Positions 1 through 11,715 of a stretch of DNA of 64,000 bases are shown here, piece after piece. Numbering within the stretch: the first letter of the stretch is position 1; each line of letters begins with the position of its first letter. Below the pieces are notes generated by a model, which saw nothing but the letters and a program-made list of their open reading frames with translations, made no database searches and was not told the origin of the DNA. The position numbers and the translations under genes are program-made. This DNA is from Escarpia spicata (taxonomy: Eukaryota > Annelida > Polychaeta > Sabellida > Siboglinidae): contig OZ023205.1 of NCBI GenBank assembly GCA_963995525.1, positions 64,768,845-64,832,844 of the forward strand, given 5' to 3'.

Positions 1-660
1 ACGTTTACCGATCTCGAGCCCACTGATGTCACCGCGAGGTTTCTGTGGGAATAGGGAAATGGGATCTGGGACAGTTCACTGAGAAGTTTGCCATTATCGA
101 AGTGTTTATAATTCCTATAGGTCACATATTTTTTTCTGTTGTCAGGTTCTTTCTTGAGATGTATTACCAGAAAATTCATGAGATGGTCTGCAACTGTAAC
201 CACAACCACTTGGATTCGACATTGGTGAATGTAAGACCAATTATCGTACTGGATTGTTCAGTTATCCGGAGAGGTTGTAATATTACTACATTGTAGTTGT
301 AGTATGATACTATGTTGTTTACACATTTAGGTAACGAACCTGGGGTAATAACGTTGGTGTAATCCGAGTTAAAGTCTTCGGTTATGATATAATCCAGGTT
401 CGACTGATCCAGGTTCATGACTAGGTCAGGTCATCGAGTTTATCCATGACGATTTGCGCTGCTTTGGGATGATGAGAGACAAAAGACACAAGCACAGGTT
501 TACGATGAGGGATGGTGAGTTGAATGGTAAGCAACATGAAATCATTGGGATACAGATCCGGTATAGCTATGTATGTGAGTTCGTTGCTGATGTACATAGA
601 CACTCCTTTTTTACCTCTGAATAATCCGTCATTGTTATAATGTTCCATGTTGTATCCACC
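1..660 (-). mobile_element. LINE fragment: endonuclease domain and start of RT linker, broken
   Basis: Read on the minus strand from 648 downward. The first open stretch (421-648) holds GKKGVSMYISNELTYI and a PHRKPVLVSFV segment. The next (176-418) holds DYIITEDFNSDYTN and RITEQSSTIIGLTFTN. These are the middle and end of an APE-type endonuclease of a non-LTR retrotransposon. The usual GDFN has become EDFN and DLIFTN has become GLTFTN, and the two pieces are separated by a frame break, so it is a fossil. Bases 1-175 continue with a YRNYKHFDNGKLLSELSQIP-like linker that normally precedes the reverse transcriptase, which would lie beyond the window edge. It could belong to the LINE-alpha family seen elsewhere here, but that segment is not otherwise present for comparison. 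Confidence 0.7.
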
Positions 661-720
661 TACAAAAAATTAACTGAAATCATGGGAACAGTCTATCCAT
701 TTATCTCATATAGATATCAG

Positions 721-1824
721 GACCCATCAAGCTAGTTCAAACCGGTACCCATCTTCCGATTCTTCTGTTTTCGTCCGGCTCCGCAACTGTAGCAAATCAC
801 GGGATCGGGATAGTCACCAATTGATAGCACTGCACATGAGAAATGTGGTAGTAACCAGTTGACAGCAATGCATATCATCACCCACCCTTTACACCTTTCA
901 CGCACTACTGCACACCGATAACCCGGTCCAACCCCACCCATACCGAGCAGCCACACGATCCACGACGACTGCACAGCGTTACATGTCCCTGAACGACACG
1001 CAACACCCAGCTGCCGTCCACTGTGTCAGCCACCACTGGACATATCGTACAGCAACCACAACTATCTACACCCGGACGACAACCCAGAGCAGAGCGAGCC
1101 ACGTAAGGTACCATTACATTGCCAGCTCGCTCTTCATTCATTGGTGTCAGAAGAGTAAGGTATATGGACGCCACGCGCCTTTGTAGGCCTACGGGAAGAG
1201 TTGTATAAATATAATTTTGGCAACTAGTCACTAATTCCAAATGACAATCTGACTATACTATGTTAATGTTTGCGCTTTCTCATTCATCCTTTTCTACATT
1301 TCAAGAACTTATTCGGAAAAGTAGCGAGTTGTTATCCGGAGGAACGCTCATGACTACAACGAATACCCGACCAGTTTACTGAGTCACACCCGATTTTACA
1401 ACCACTGGGCAACCAAAAACAGCACGAGTTGTCAACTTTTTGCACCGTGTTCCTCAGTATTTAGCAAAACAAACCAGGTTTTATTATTGACATAGTTTAC
1501 TTCGTTTGTGAAACTATCTTGGCATGGGTGTTTGCCGTTTGCGATACGTGTTTGAACGAAAACGATTATATAATAAGTATTATCCATATTGTACATAACC
1601 ACATTTTCTTTTTTTTAATGCGTTTAATGGTGTTGTTTAAGCAAATTTTCATTTTAGGTAGACCAAGAAACCTGGGTAAATGAGTGTAGCTATCTGCTGA
1701 TATCTTTCACACATCGAATATCACCATCTATCAAGTTACGTTACATATATACATTAGGCCTACTCAAATTCCGAACGTTTTCTGCCTAGCTATATGTCCA
1801 TATATTTACAAACCATACAAACAT

Positions 1825-1922
<98 letters not shown>

Positions 1923-3270
1923 GGTACAGGATACGGCCTACAATTCATATTGCGTTTTAGTACGAGTGAGCCATAAACAGTACGAAACAAAGTTTATAAA
2001 ATTCATGGGGTAAACACGTACCTAAATACGCACCTCAATCCCACTAATAACTACACACCTGCACTACCACAATGAAATATTGCAATATTCTGACCAATAT
2101 GGCAATTGTTCTGCAAAATCGGGAATATCAGTATTTGTGGATATGCGATTGGAAGAAGTTTAAACGTGTGGCTTTAGCAAGTTTAGCTACTGTCCTGGTA
2201 TGTGCAATTTGCAAAAGGTATAATGTCAAAAGATTCCTATCTAACATTACGTGATCCCGGCTGCATAGTCTTACGTTTTGTAATGCATTTCACTTCACAA
2301 GTGCGACTATTTGCAAATAGTTTCCAGTAAGGCGACGTCAAAAAGATTTTCCTGGCAGCAAAATGTTAACTAGTGATTGGATACATCCTCCATCATATCA
2401 CACAACATGTTTATATTAATGTAACATTCAGTTAATGCAATAGTTAAATAGGACAACTTAATTATTCACGGCTTCTGGTAGAATGAAGGTGGACAATATA
2501 AGAACGTTCAGTCGGATTTTCACTGGTTACTCTTGACGACCCAAAATGGCATGGCGATCCAATTATGGGTCAGTAATCAGCGGTTATGAATATCTGTCAA
2601 ATGCCACCAAGTTCTCGCCAAAAGCCCCCGCACAATTGCCGTGCCAAAAACGTGCGTTTAACAAACTAACAAACGTAGTACGTTCCTATTTTTCTTTTGA
2701 GTATAGTTATGTATGCCATGTGTTTGTTGGGTTGCGATGCCGTCGTATTCATATTTACTGCCTCAATTTATTCGGACCCATTGACGTCGTCTCTGAAAAG
2801 TTTTCACCACGCGTTGTTGCCTGTGATACAGCTGCGTGAACGTAGACGTTTACTACGCGAGATGTATGCAACACGGCTGGGTGAAGTAATAAAAAGCCAG
2901 CGTTGAAGGATCGAGATTCCAGAGAACGTCATTCTCTTTTTTATGTAATTCATGGCAACAGTTTATATTGCACACAAGTACAATACCGCAAAGCAATATA
3001 GATGCCCCCAGTAGGCAATAATGATCTTTCATCTGAAGGCAGGTTAACTAAAAGCAAACGTTAAATCAACCAGTCACGACAACTTATGCATCGTTAGTAG
3101 GTTCAACTAGTCGAAACGGCAGGTCGAATTTTCTTAGATGAAGCGTTCTTCTTTTTATATGTCAAACAAACTATTTATTTCCAAACAAGCTGGTTATATA
3201 TATGATACTTCTTAAGATGGTCGATAATATTTATTGTTGTGTGTTCTCAATTTATTCGTACCCATGTTTA
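721..3270 (+). repeat. Repeat unit A, copy 1
   Basis: A non-coding dispersed repeat. It starts near GACCCATCAAGCTAGTTC and is collinear with 44770-49010. The second half (about 2697-3250) is also collinear with 8205-8720 and 52540-53100. By eye the copies are roughly 80-90 percent alike with small indels. A shared landmark is GCAATATAGATGCCCCCAG near 2993. Small ORFs inside are not conserved in frame between copies, so I do not call genes. The copy breaks off near 3270 where others continue with GGCTAGGGTAA. Confidence 0.75.
1828..1918. repeat. (TA)n microsatellite
   Basis: About 90 bp of almost pure TA dinucleotide inside unit A copy 1. The matching position in copy 3 (about 45735) lacks the expansion, so it arose after the copies separated. 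The IYIYIY reading frame across it is an artefact. Confidence 0.95.
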
Positions 3271-3544
3271 GAGCGTTTTTTAATAAAATTTTCACTGGGC
3301 GAACAATGTCCTAAAAGGGCACTTCAAATTGCAAAAAAGGGCAGTTTACGCATACATTAATGATTATGTACATAAACCTTAGGCATGTATGAAAGCATAA
3401 TATAATGTATCATTATCTTTGTATCCACGTAGTTGCGGGGCCTCAGTAACGAGTGGCGACTGCATTTTGGTATGAAAATAAATGTTACACATACTTCTTA
3501 GAAACATGTTTTATTACAACCAATACATGCATTAGTCATAGAAA

Positions 3545-5055
3545 CTAGAGACGTATTCTGTCAATCAGAACGTTTGTCTTCCCCAAGAATATGACGACAG
3601 CGGGTCGAGGGCCATAGTAGGCGGTGCTCACATCATTCAGTGCCACCATGAGTCGGACGCTTCTCTTGTACTCATTTATACTGGTGTGGAGATTATCGAC
3701 CACGAGGTTGTGGTGGCTCACGATCATTTCAGTCTGCATAGAGTGCAGACTCATTGCAAGCCAGATATGCCCACACCTTCTGACCTGAACCTGTTGTGAA
3801 TGGCAGAAGTTGGGGCAGTCTGACAGTCAACTTACAACCGAGATCGCAGCCATCACGCAGGAATGGCACATACATCAGGTGTTCCCATTCCTCGGCAGCC
3901 CGGTCCGCAACGTCAGATGCCTCATCTGGGAAAAGACGCCTGACGACGCACATACCATGCTCAGTGAATGATCTCAGATTGTGTGACACTAATAACTCCT
4001 TCATGTGTTTGATGACGTCCTACTTGTCCGGGTGCATGCGTTCAGACAGGTATTCTTGCGATGCTTGCACGACCTCCAACCTGACTGCTCGTCCATCGCG
4101 GCGGTTTGTACACACGAAAAATGAGAAGACAGCTGACGAGCAAGTCACTCCTTTGCAATTTCTTCTCGATTGTTTCAAATATATCCAGTATGTCGCCCAT
4201 CAGCTCGTGTGACCAACGTTTGTTGGTGGTTCCATTTTTCTCGGGAACCATTTGGCTTCAGCATTCTCCTTTTTGTCGCTGGACTTTCTGGCGTCTGCAT
4301 CTGTTTCCATACACTAATGCAATCTGGAAGGTTGTTCAACAAAGCATCCTCCCGCTGCAGCTGGGCAAGCCTGACACCGTAAATTCGGTGGAGCTGTTTG
4401 ACATTCCCAGGCTGCGCTAACAACATCTTCATATGTCTCAGCGTCCCGAAGAACCGTACGAGTCCCAGTAGATTGGACTTCCAGATTCCCAACACAAGTA
4501 CGGTGTTGACGACCGACTCAAGGGCTAAGTCAGACCGGTACGCAGCGCATCAGAATGTTGCCAAACCTCTCTGCATTTGGTCAGCAAGTAGTAGCCATAG
4601 TCCACCTTGTCTGCCGGTGTTTGCCATCTCACCGTCAGTGGTGACACAAGTTAGCTTCATGTCTTTACCTCCTGTCAGATCCAGAGCTTTGTTCACCGCT
4701 TAAAGTAGTTCAGGGGCACCGTTCTTCTCTGGCGGATGCTTGACAACGAACACACTCGTTACGCTGCCGTCACTGTTAGTCCGTCCACTTACAACATGTG
4801 GTCCAACATGTGCCTGTCACGGCTGCCATCGATCTGCACACTGAAAACTATACATCGGCTGAACATTTCAGACAGACACACTTTCTCTAGTTCGTATACG
4901 ACATCCAACTCTTGCTTGTAGTAGTTGGGATCCCTGTAGTGTAGGTCGCTAGATGCAGGTGTAAAAGGAACAAATTCCACATGTGCACCATATTCGCGCA
5001 TAGCGGCCAACAAATAATCTGATGCCAAACAAGCCAGAAATCGCATCGGCCACAA
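3545..5055 (-). pseudogene. hAT-like transposase pseudogene
   Basis: Minus-strand coding remnant read from 5055 to 3545. The first segment (5055-4789) contains MFSRCIVFSVQIDGSRDR. It is followed, after stops and a frame slip near 4785, by a KLTCVTTDGEMANTGRQGG stretch, then CAAYRSDLALESVV, then GIWKSNLLGLVRFFGTLRHM (ORF 4495-4175). The layout 'xDGSxD ... TDGxxxxTGxxxG ... CxAHRxxLA' is the core of hAT-superfamily transposase-derived proteins, with the expected His replaced by Tyr in AAYR. Later segments (4251-4042, 4004-3729, 3754-3545) continue in shifting frames and are not recognisable. At least three in-frame stops and several frameshifts make it non-functional. It interrupts repeat unit A copy 1. 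The family assignment is an inference from motifs only. Confidence 0.6.
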
Positions 5056-5059
5056 CTTT

Positions 5060-6224
5060 GTTAAAAAACAAACAAGAGGTGCGGCTTTTTATTTTTAGTA
5101 TGTTGATTAAGGTAACTACTGACTGCCAAAGAGGCTATTCTGAACAATCAACAACTTAAGATGTGTAGCGAGTGTATTTCTTAATAGCTGCAAACCCGGT
5201 AGACAAACTCACCTCTCTTAACACAAATCATAATTTTTAACTATTGCGCTGGAACGCGAATAGTTGTATTTAATCAATACACAATAAAGTTTAGCTTCAC
5301 CTATTTTCAAATGTGCGTGATAAAAATGGTGTAGTTGTGTGGCTGTAAGGTTGTCGAAATACTTTGTTTGCTAGTTGTATGTTTGTAGATCTCAGAAAGG
5401 GGACGATCTCGAGGAGGCAAGAATGTGTGAAGGGCCTTTATTAACAAATATAGTGTCCATTTTTTATTCCGTGTAGTTGTAAGATACAGTTAGTGTTTCC
5501 TAGAGTCAGCGTTATATAGATGATATGGTACTTGACTGTGTGACACCTAGAATTTAATTCAAACTCCACAAGAGGACAATAATTTTTCAAATCTTATATT
5601 TACAGATCGTGTTTTATAAAGGTTTGTTAATTTACTAACTTAATTATATTCAGTATAAATTATGTAACTTTTTGTGCATCAGATCAGATAAATATAATGT
5701 ATTAATTGAGTGAAAACCAGATTGAAAATGTCACACTATAACTGTTTATTCTGAAAAATAACTTGGGCACATCCACACTCCACGATGCCTTGTTTATTAT
5801 ATTAATATGAACACATTGAAAACAGTTGCACACACGGCGAAGGATTTCGAGTAAATAAGTCAGTTATATTAACAATATACTATCACAATATGTTGGTTTT
5901 TAAGAATACAATTGGGTGTAAATTAGGCTTAATCGGGCAACAAAACGGTACCACTCTCCACAGACCACATATCAGTCCCACTTTGTGTGAAAACACACCC
6001 ACAAAACGACCTCGTTGTGGGCCTGCTGGGGATGCTAATGTTGTGTTTGTATATATAAGATGAAAGAATATAAGACGAAATGAAACCGTCTTTAAAAAAG
6101 ATGAGCCCCCACGTAAACCTGTGGGGCCTTCGGCAATGTGAACAAATATAACCCGACAAGAACTTGTGGCCCCCGGAGTCTGAATTGGTAAAATGTGAAC
6201 CCCCGTAAAAAACTGGCTACGGGA
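5060..6224. other. Unassigned AT-rich stretch
   Basis: No gene, RNA or convincing repeat seen. The small minus ORF at 5929-6159 has no recognisable motif. Confidence 0.5.
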
Positions 6225-6888
6225 CTGTATTGCACTGTGTTTTTGCCGTATTTATTGCAATATGTGGAAATGTTGGGAAATACCTATCGTACACATTTGC
6301 ATTGTCTAAATATTTTACAGAAAGGGTAACTCTGGTTATGCACAACGCACAGCGATGCGACCACACAACTCCACTGTTTTACAAAACACGCATTTTAAAG
6401 TGTGCCGATTTGGTACAATTTATTTTATTAATATTTATGTATAAAGCGCATAACAATTCATTGCCGTCGAATATTCAAAGATTATTTGTTAAAAATGTCA
6501 AAACACACAGTTTTCACGAACCCGCGCATCAAACGCCAGAAGGTTTACGGCATTGATTGTCTACTGACCAAACTGTGGAACTCAGTGAATGTCAGGTACC
6601 AATATTAGTTCCTATCATCGTTATAAGGCACACTACAGCAAACACTTTTTTGAAATTTAGTATCAGCAGACATAATTTCACATTGTTCAGTTTCATAAAA
6701 ACCACCCAAAACATAAGTAATTATTGCCACATCTGTATCACTAATGAAGCTAACATCATCAGTACCGCTACTTCATTGTTTCTCCTTTTGAATGTTTCAC
6801 CAATATGATATGTATATACATTTTTACATATAATTTGATTGGTTAATTTGAATAAACGCTTTTTGACTTTGACTTTTTGACAGTCAAC
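6225..6888 (+). mobile_element. LINE-alpha copy 1, 3' end only
   Basis: Collinear with 15845-16494, 51240-51909 and 60908-61335. Translated in broken frames it gives the C-terminal region of a jockey/CR1-group reverse transcriptase: a MWRNTYRTNLHCLN-like stretch, then TTPLFYKTRILK, then a MYKAHNNSLPSNIQRLF segment that follows the RT in many LINEs. It ends in a TTTGACTTTGACTTTTTGAC simple-repeat tail after AATAAACGC, which is how this LINE group typically terminates. The copy is 5' truncated and has stops. Confidence 0.75.
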
Positions 6889-7091
6889 ATACCGTCCTTA
6901 TCAGCTTATTGGTGCGTAATTCATCGAGCACTGTTTTGTTCATGTGATGCCAGCTCAACATGGACAGCCAGTACTCGCCAAAAGTGTCGACACACCAACG
7001 TCGACAGCCGTCTTGTTTGCAACGCTATATATTCGGCAATACTATTATGCAGCAAAGCTGCACAAACAAACACATTTATACCAGAAAGGTC
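6889..7091 (+). repeat. Linker repeat after LINE-alpha
   Basis: Matches 51909-52125 and the start of 16494-16605, with shared GATGCCAGCTCAACATGGAC-like and CAGCCAGTACTCG segments. It always follows the LINE-alpha tail, so it belongs to the composite unit. Non-coding. Confidence 0.6.
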
Positions 7092-7320
7092 TTTATACCA
7101 TGCTGATGCTCAATGGCAGAACCCTGAGCTCGTTTGCTATACAAATTAAACAAGAGTGGATGTAGTTGGTAAAGGTCATTTAATAATTGTACCAACAGGA
7201 ATTAAATCACATACACGATGAGATAAAGCAGAACAAATCATACTCTCATCGCGGTACTACACAAACAATTATCAAATGACAATCAGATTAGCAAAGGTGG
7301 GGCGGCCATTTCCCCCCACC
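7092..7320 (+). repeat. Direct repeat, left copy (229 bp)
   Basis: Begins TTTATACCATGCTGATGCTC and ends near GCGGCCATTTCCCCCCACC. It is repeated at 7899-8126 with about eight differences. Neither copy starts TG and ends CA, so they do not look like ordinary LTRs. Confidence 0.85.
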
Positions 7321-7898
7321 ATGTACAATCTATAAATTGGACAACAGTATAAAGTACTATACTGGAATCACGGTAGGTAATACATCAAAACCTACTTTAA
7401 AGATGCCTCTCAAACATTTCGACGACTAAAACAACTACTGATCATTCCTACTTTATTTTCCGCCCTAAAAACCCTGCGTACACTTGCTGCTGTGTCATCA
7501 ATAAGGAGGAAAAAGCCTTCAGGCAAAACCTCGGGTACAATATATGAGCAGGGAAAAGCGTCACAGAAAAATTACCGGTACATGGACCGTATCACAAAAA
7601 TTAACATTGAAAACAGAGTATTACAGTGTGATTACATGTTATACAACATTAGCACAATGGTGGTAGAGAGGGGAGGAAGGTGGGATGAATTTAATCTTCC
7701 TTTGTGTTGAAAAACAAAGACGTGTTACGCAGTCGAATTCCAACACAAAGGGAACGGTCCCAGCTCGGCCTCGTTTTTGAGTCCGGGTAAGTGTTTACGT
7801 AATCCGGACCGTTGTTAGACTATCATTGAACAAAACGTTCATAGGCATCTTCGCCTCACATTGCATAAATACAATTTTTACGTATGTAAAAATAATCA
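7321..7898. other. Spacer between direct repeats
   Basis: About 580 bp with no ORF of note (the 72-codon ORF at 7492-7710 is unrecognised). Either the interior of a small repeat-flanked element or DNA caught by a local duplication. Confidence 0.4.
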
Positions 7899-8126
7899 TT
7901 TATACCATGCTGATGCTCAATGGCAGAACCCTGAGCTCGTTTGCTATACAAATTAAACAAGAGTGGATGTAGTTGGTAAAGGTCATTTAATAATTGTACC
8001 AACAGGAATTAAATCACATGCACGATGAGATAAAACAGAACAAATCAAACTCTCATCGAGGTACTACGCAAACAATTATCGAATGACAATCAGATTAGCA
8101 AAGGTGGTGCGGCCATTTCCCCCACC
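7899..8126 (+). repeat. Direct repeat, right copy (228 bp)
   Basis: Second copy of the 7092-7320 repeat, same orientation, 807 bp downstream. It ends just before GGCCTCCAGTAGTAGAGGCC. Confidence 0.85.
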
Positions 8127-8164
8127 GGCCTCCAGTAGTAGAGGCCCAACCCCCCACCCCAGGG

Positions 8165-8766
8165 CTACAACTATAAAATATATAGTTTATTGAGTACGTG
8201 TATATCTATGTATACCATGTGTTTGTTGGGTTACGATGACGCCGTATTACTATTTACGGCCTCAGTTTACTCGAACCCGTTGACGTCATCTCTGGAAAGT
8301 TGTTGCATGTGTTACATGATCGCAGACGCGAGATGCATGGAACACGGCGGGGTGAAGTAATAAAAACCCAGATGTGAAGGATCGAGATTTGAGAGAACGT
8401 CAATCTGTTGTTATATAATTTATAGCAACAGTTTATATTGCACACAAGTACAATACCGCAAAGCAATATAGATGCCCCCAGTAGGCAATTACGATCTTTT
8501 CGCAGGTTAGTTAAAAGCAAACGTTAAGTCAACCAATTACGACAACTTATGCATCGTTAGTTGGTTCAACTAGTCGCAACGGCAATTCGATTGAAGCATT
8601 CTCCTTTTTAGATGGCAAACAAACTGTATACTTCCGAACAAGCTGGTTAAATATACGATACTTCTTAAGATGCTCGATCATTTATTGTTATGTGTTCTAA
8701 ATTTACTCGGACCCATGCGCGTTGCTCGGTAAAGGATAGGATAACTGTGGCATGCATGGTGCACTA
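8165..8766 (+). repeat. Repeat unit A, copy 2 (left part)
   Basis: Starts ACTATAAAATATATAGTTTATTGAG, as at 52240. It is then collinear with 2697-3250, 48415-49005 and 52540-53150. It is interrupted at GTGCACTAATAA by a CR1-like LINE and resumes at 13198. Confidence 0.75.
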
Positions 8767-9253
8767 ATAATAATGATAATTCTGTTAGGAAATTGGCCAG
8801 TAATGGGAGGAAGGGGGGCAACGTATAGAAACTGCAAGAGGATGGTGATCAACACAATAGTTGAGCAGATGTGAGAAGATGTGGGGATGGAATTAAGAGA
8901 TTTATGGGGATTTTTTGTTGGGAGGGAAGATATGTACATGAGAGATTGCCTCCATCTTAGTGGAAAGGGGGCAGCAGTTTTCTCAGAGAATCTGCTGCGA
9001 TCTGTTGACAGTGGGACAGGCTGCATCTATTTAAACTAGATTCGCACGGGGGACTCACAGAAAAGCCTGAAACTGGAGGCATAGATAAAGAAAGCACAAT
9101 AAATCAGCAAAGAACAGTCTGGAAAACTCTTCTGAAGCTGGATATAAAGGTGACTGTTCAAACGCAAGGAGTATAGTAAACAAAATAAATAAACAAAACA
9201 TTATGGTAGAAGATATTGACCCTCATATAATAGGTATAACCGAATCCTGGACA
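8767..9253 (+). mobile_element. CR1-like LINE (LINE-gamma) copy 2, left piece
   Basis: About 85-90 percent similar by eye to 28483-28920 of the longer copy. It runs from the end of the esterase-like domain (GGGAGGAAGGGGGGCAACGT) through the ORF1/ORF2 junction to the first codons of the endonuclease (a VEDIDPHIIGITESWT segment at 9206). Similarity stops abruptly at 9253. The element is inserted in unit A at CACTAATAA, and the same TAATAA is found where unit A resumes at 13193, consistent with a target duplication. Confidence 0.8.
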
Positions 9254-9480
9254 GTAGTAATAGGCGTGGTCCAGCGGGCACCGTTGGCGCAGTCTGGAGG
9301 AAACCCCATGTTAAGAGATAGGGGTTTCCTCCAGACTGCGCCAAGCGCTTACGCTAATGATTATGCAAATGAGGTCTTTGGCGCAGTCTGGAGGAAGTGC
9401 GATTGACCAATCACGAGCGAGCTGGACCTTGTGGGCGTGGCTAGTTATGCAAATGAGCTAGGAAAAGTAGTTCCGGTCCA
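9254..9480. other. Palindrome and promoter-like motif cluster
   Basis: Contains a perfect 24-bp inverted repeat (9284-9307 and 9321-9344, 13-nt loop). The arm sequence TTGGCGCAGTCTGGAGGAA recurs a third time at about 9378-9396. It also has two octamers ATGCAAAT (9363-9370, 9447-9454), a CCAAT box in GACCAATCAC (9406) and GGGCGTGG boxes (9433 and a related copy near 9264). No ORF follows that would show what it drives. Confidence 0.6.
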
Positions 9481-9735
9481 ATGTTAAAGCATAGGGAATT
9501 TTAACCCCATGTTAAAGGATAGGCCATTTTTATCGCAAAGGTATCCGACCACTTTTCGAATTTTCACCCCATGTTAAAGCATAGGGAATTTTAACCCCAT
9601 GTTAATGCATAGGCCGTTTTTATCCCATGTTAAAGCATAAGGCGATTTTTAGCCCATGTTAAAGCATACGAGCTATTGTCGCAAAGGTATGCGACCACTT
9701 TTCGAATTTTTAACCCGTGTTAAAGCATAGGCCCT
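9481..9735 (+). repeat. Irregular short repeats of an ATGTTAAAGCATAGG motif
   Basis: CCATGTTAAAGCATAGG or close variants occur near 9481, 9504, 9569, 9598, 9628, 9655 and 9716. They are interspersed with TATCGCAAAGGTATCCGACC, which occurs three times. The same motif sits in the loop of the upstream hairpin and near 10745. Confidence 0.75.
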
Positions 9736-10127
9736 TTTTATCGCAAAGGTACGCGACCGCTTTTTTTGAATAAAATAACATATACCGAACAGCATTTGGA
9801 TATGTCACACACGAGTTTGCTCGACCCGTAGGTCCAGGCTTCGCACAATATGTGGTGTTATAATAAGGCGTAATGTGTAACAAAAGGGTTATAAATTCAG
9901 CGGAGACCGTTTTATCTGAAGTAATGTATACGAAATGTAGATTACATATAGGACTATGTTATATCAGAGCCTATAGCCTCGTTTTGTTTTGTTTTTCGAA
10001 CAGAGCGACCATTTTGGAATTAGACCTTTGGTGTCTGTTACAAAACCCGTACTCGAGACGTGTCTGGACACGTTTGTTTGTCGCAAGCACGCGCACCCTG
10101 TATGATGTCATGGTACGCGCTGTAATT

Positions 10128-10371
10128 TTGTACACGAGGTGAGTTGGTCAAGCAGATAGTGCTTTGGTTAGACCTTGTATTGAACTTGCGCGTATGTAAT
10201 GTAATCCCATCATGTGACGTCATGATGCAGTGACGTCATGATCAGTGACATCATTAAACTGCTATGCACAGTAATGTTGTACACGATGTGAGTTGTTCAA
10301 GCAGATAGTGCTTTGGTTAGACCTTGTATTGAACTTGCGCGTATGTAATGTAATCCCTTCATGTGACGTCA
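10128..10371. repeat. Tandem duplication (149-bp period) with clustered CRE motifs
   Basis: Bases 10128-10222 are repeated at 10277-10371 with few changes; both contain AAGCAGATAGTGCTTTGG. The consensus CRE palindrome TGACGTCA is present at 10215, 10231 and 10364, with a variant TGACATCA at 10246. No coding region is attached. Confidence 0.8.
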
Positions 10372-10385
10372 ATTAAATAAGTAAT

Positions 10386-11715
10386 TGCGCATGCGTAATA
10401 GTGGCTATTCTTATATGTCGTAGGTTGTCGATCATTTGATTAGGTGTAGACCGCTCCTAGTCTATACATTTACAACTTTAACATAGGTTCAAACCCGATA
10501 AAGCATAGCCATAGAGGCTAAAGGCTATCTGGCCTACAGCGCATAACCACTGACAAACAACTTACAAACACCGAAAAACACATTACAAACACGGATATAC
10601 AACTCAAAAACACTGACATACTATAGCGAGTGAAAAATTTCCCTGTTAACCGGTATAAACTGGTATAAACTGGTATGAACCGGTATAAATCAATCCGGTA
10701 TAAACAAAGGCTCTGTGTTGAAAAAACATCCGTGTATGTGTCCCGTGTTAAGGCATAGGGGATTATACGAACTTATCTGCTAAAACATTCAAACTACCAG
10801 CTATCTGTGTAATATTTTGGTCAAACTGGTTGTCATGTAACAGTATTCGTCATACGAAATTTGTACTTACCGAACTTTTTGAAGTTATTATAGCAGTTTG
10901 TGCCTGTACACAAACGGGTGTCAAACGGTTTTGAAGAGGTATTACTTGTTCAAGGCTCATCTACATGTATGTTTCATCTGTCCCTAGAGACCAACAATAC
11001 CGTTTCAGCATTTTATCACGCTGGTGTTCTTAATCTATACGTGTGTACGTATGTACCTATGTACGTATGTGTATAATTGCGTTCAACATTATTATTAAAT
11101 AAATAAACACGCTATGTACGATGCACAATGGCGACTCGATCGTCTTGACGCCAAAGAGCATATATCAATACAAGACGGCGCAGTGCTCGCTATCTATATT
11201 GTTCGAGGAAAGTGAAACGTTATGTTAGAACAGTACATACACATAATAACCTCCCAGATAAGATGTACCAGTATCTATATAGTTTACCGTATTAAGGGTC
11301 AAGTGTACACATGTCCATTCGAACGTTTTCTTCCTTTTTCGTACTATAGTATTTAAATTCGTGCTTCTTCGGTAAAACCTTCGAAACCGACTTCTGTCGT
11401 AAAAAAAATAACCTGGCATGGGTAACCGAAAATGAACTCATAGATTCATACATAGATACATACATAGAGATATACATAGATACATACATGTGGTACGAAA
11501 CACACAACACACACATGAACTCAGACCAACTAGATGGTGAAAGACTGTTTGAGTGTTTTGTTAGACGTAGGTGTGAAGCTATCCGACGTGACAGTCGAAC
11601 AGTTGTGTAATATCAATACTTGGTTGCAAGACTCCGTTTCGAAACAGTGGCGATGGAACTTCTGGCGACAGTACATATATATTAACCACCACGAGACAAG
11701 ATACGAGACTATGCC
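10386..11715. other. Gene-poor stretch with small repeats
   Basis: No supportable gene. It holds a short array of CCGGTATAAAC-type decamers (10651-10706) and an ATACATAGAT-type microsatellite (about 11445-11490). The ORFs at 11225-11516 read through the latter. Confidence 0.5.
10651..10706 (+). repeat. CCGGTATAAAC short tandem repeat
   Basis: Five imperfect copies of CGGTATAAAC or TGGTATAAAC, with roughly ten-base spacing. Confidence 0.75.

Noticed and set aside
2546..2906. Small ORFs in repeat unit A as host genes
   Set aside because: The same region in the other copies carries stops and frameshifts at different places.
7092..8126. Calling the 229-bp direct repeats LTRs
   Set aside because: Ends are not TG...CA, no primer-binding site or polypurine tract is visible, and no target duplication was found.
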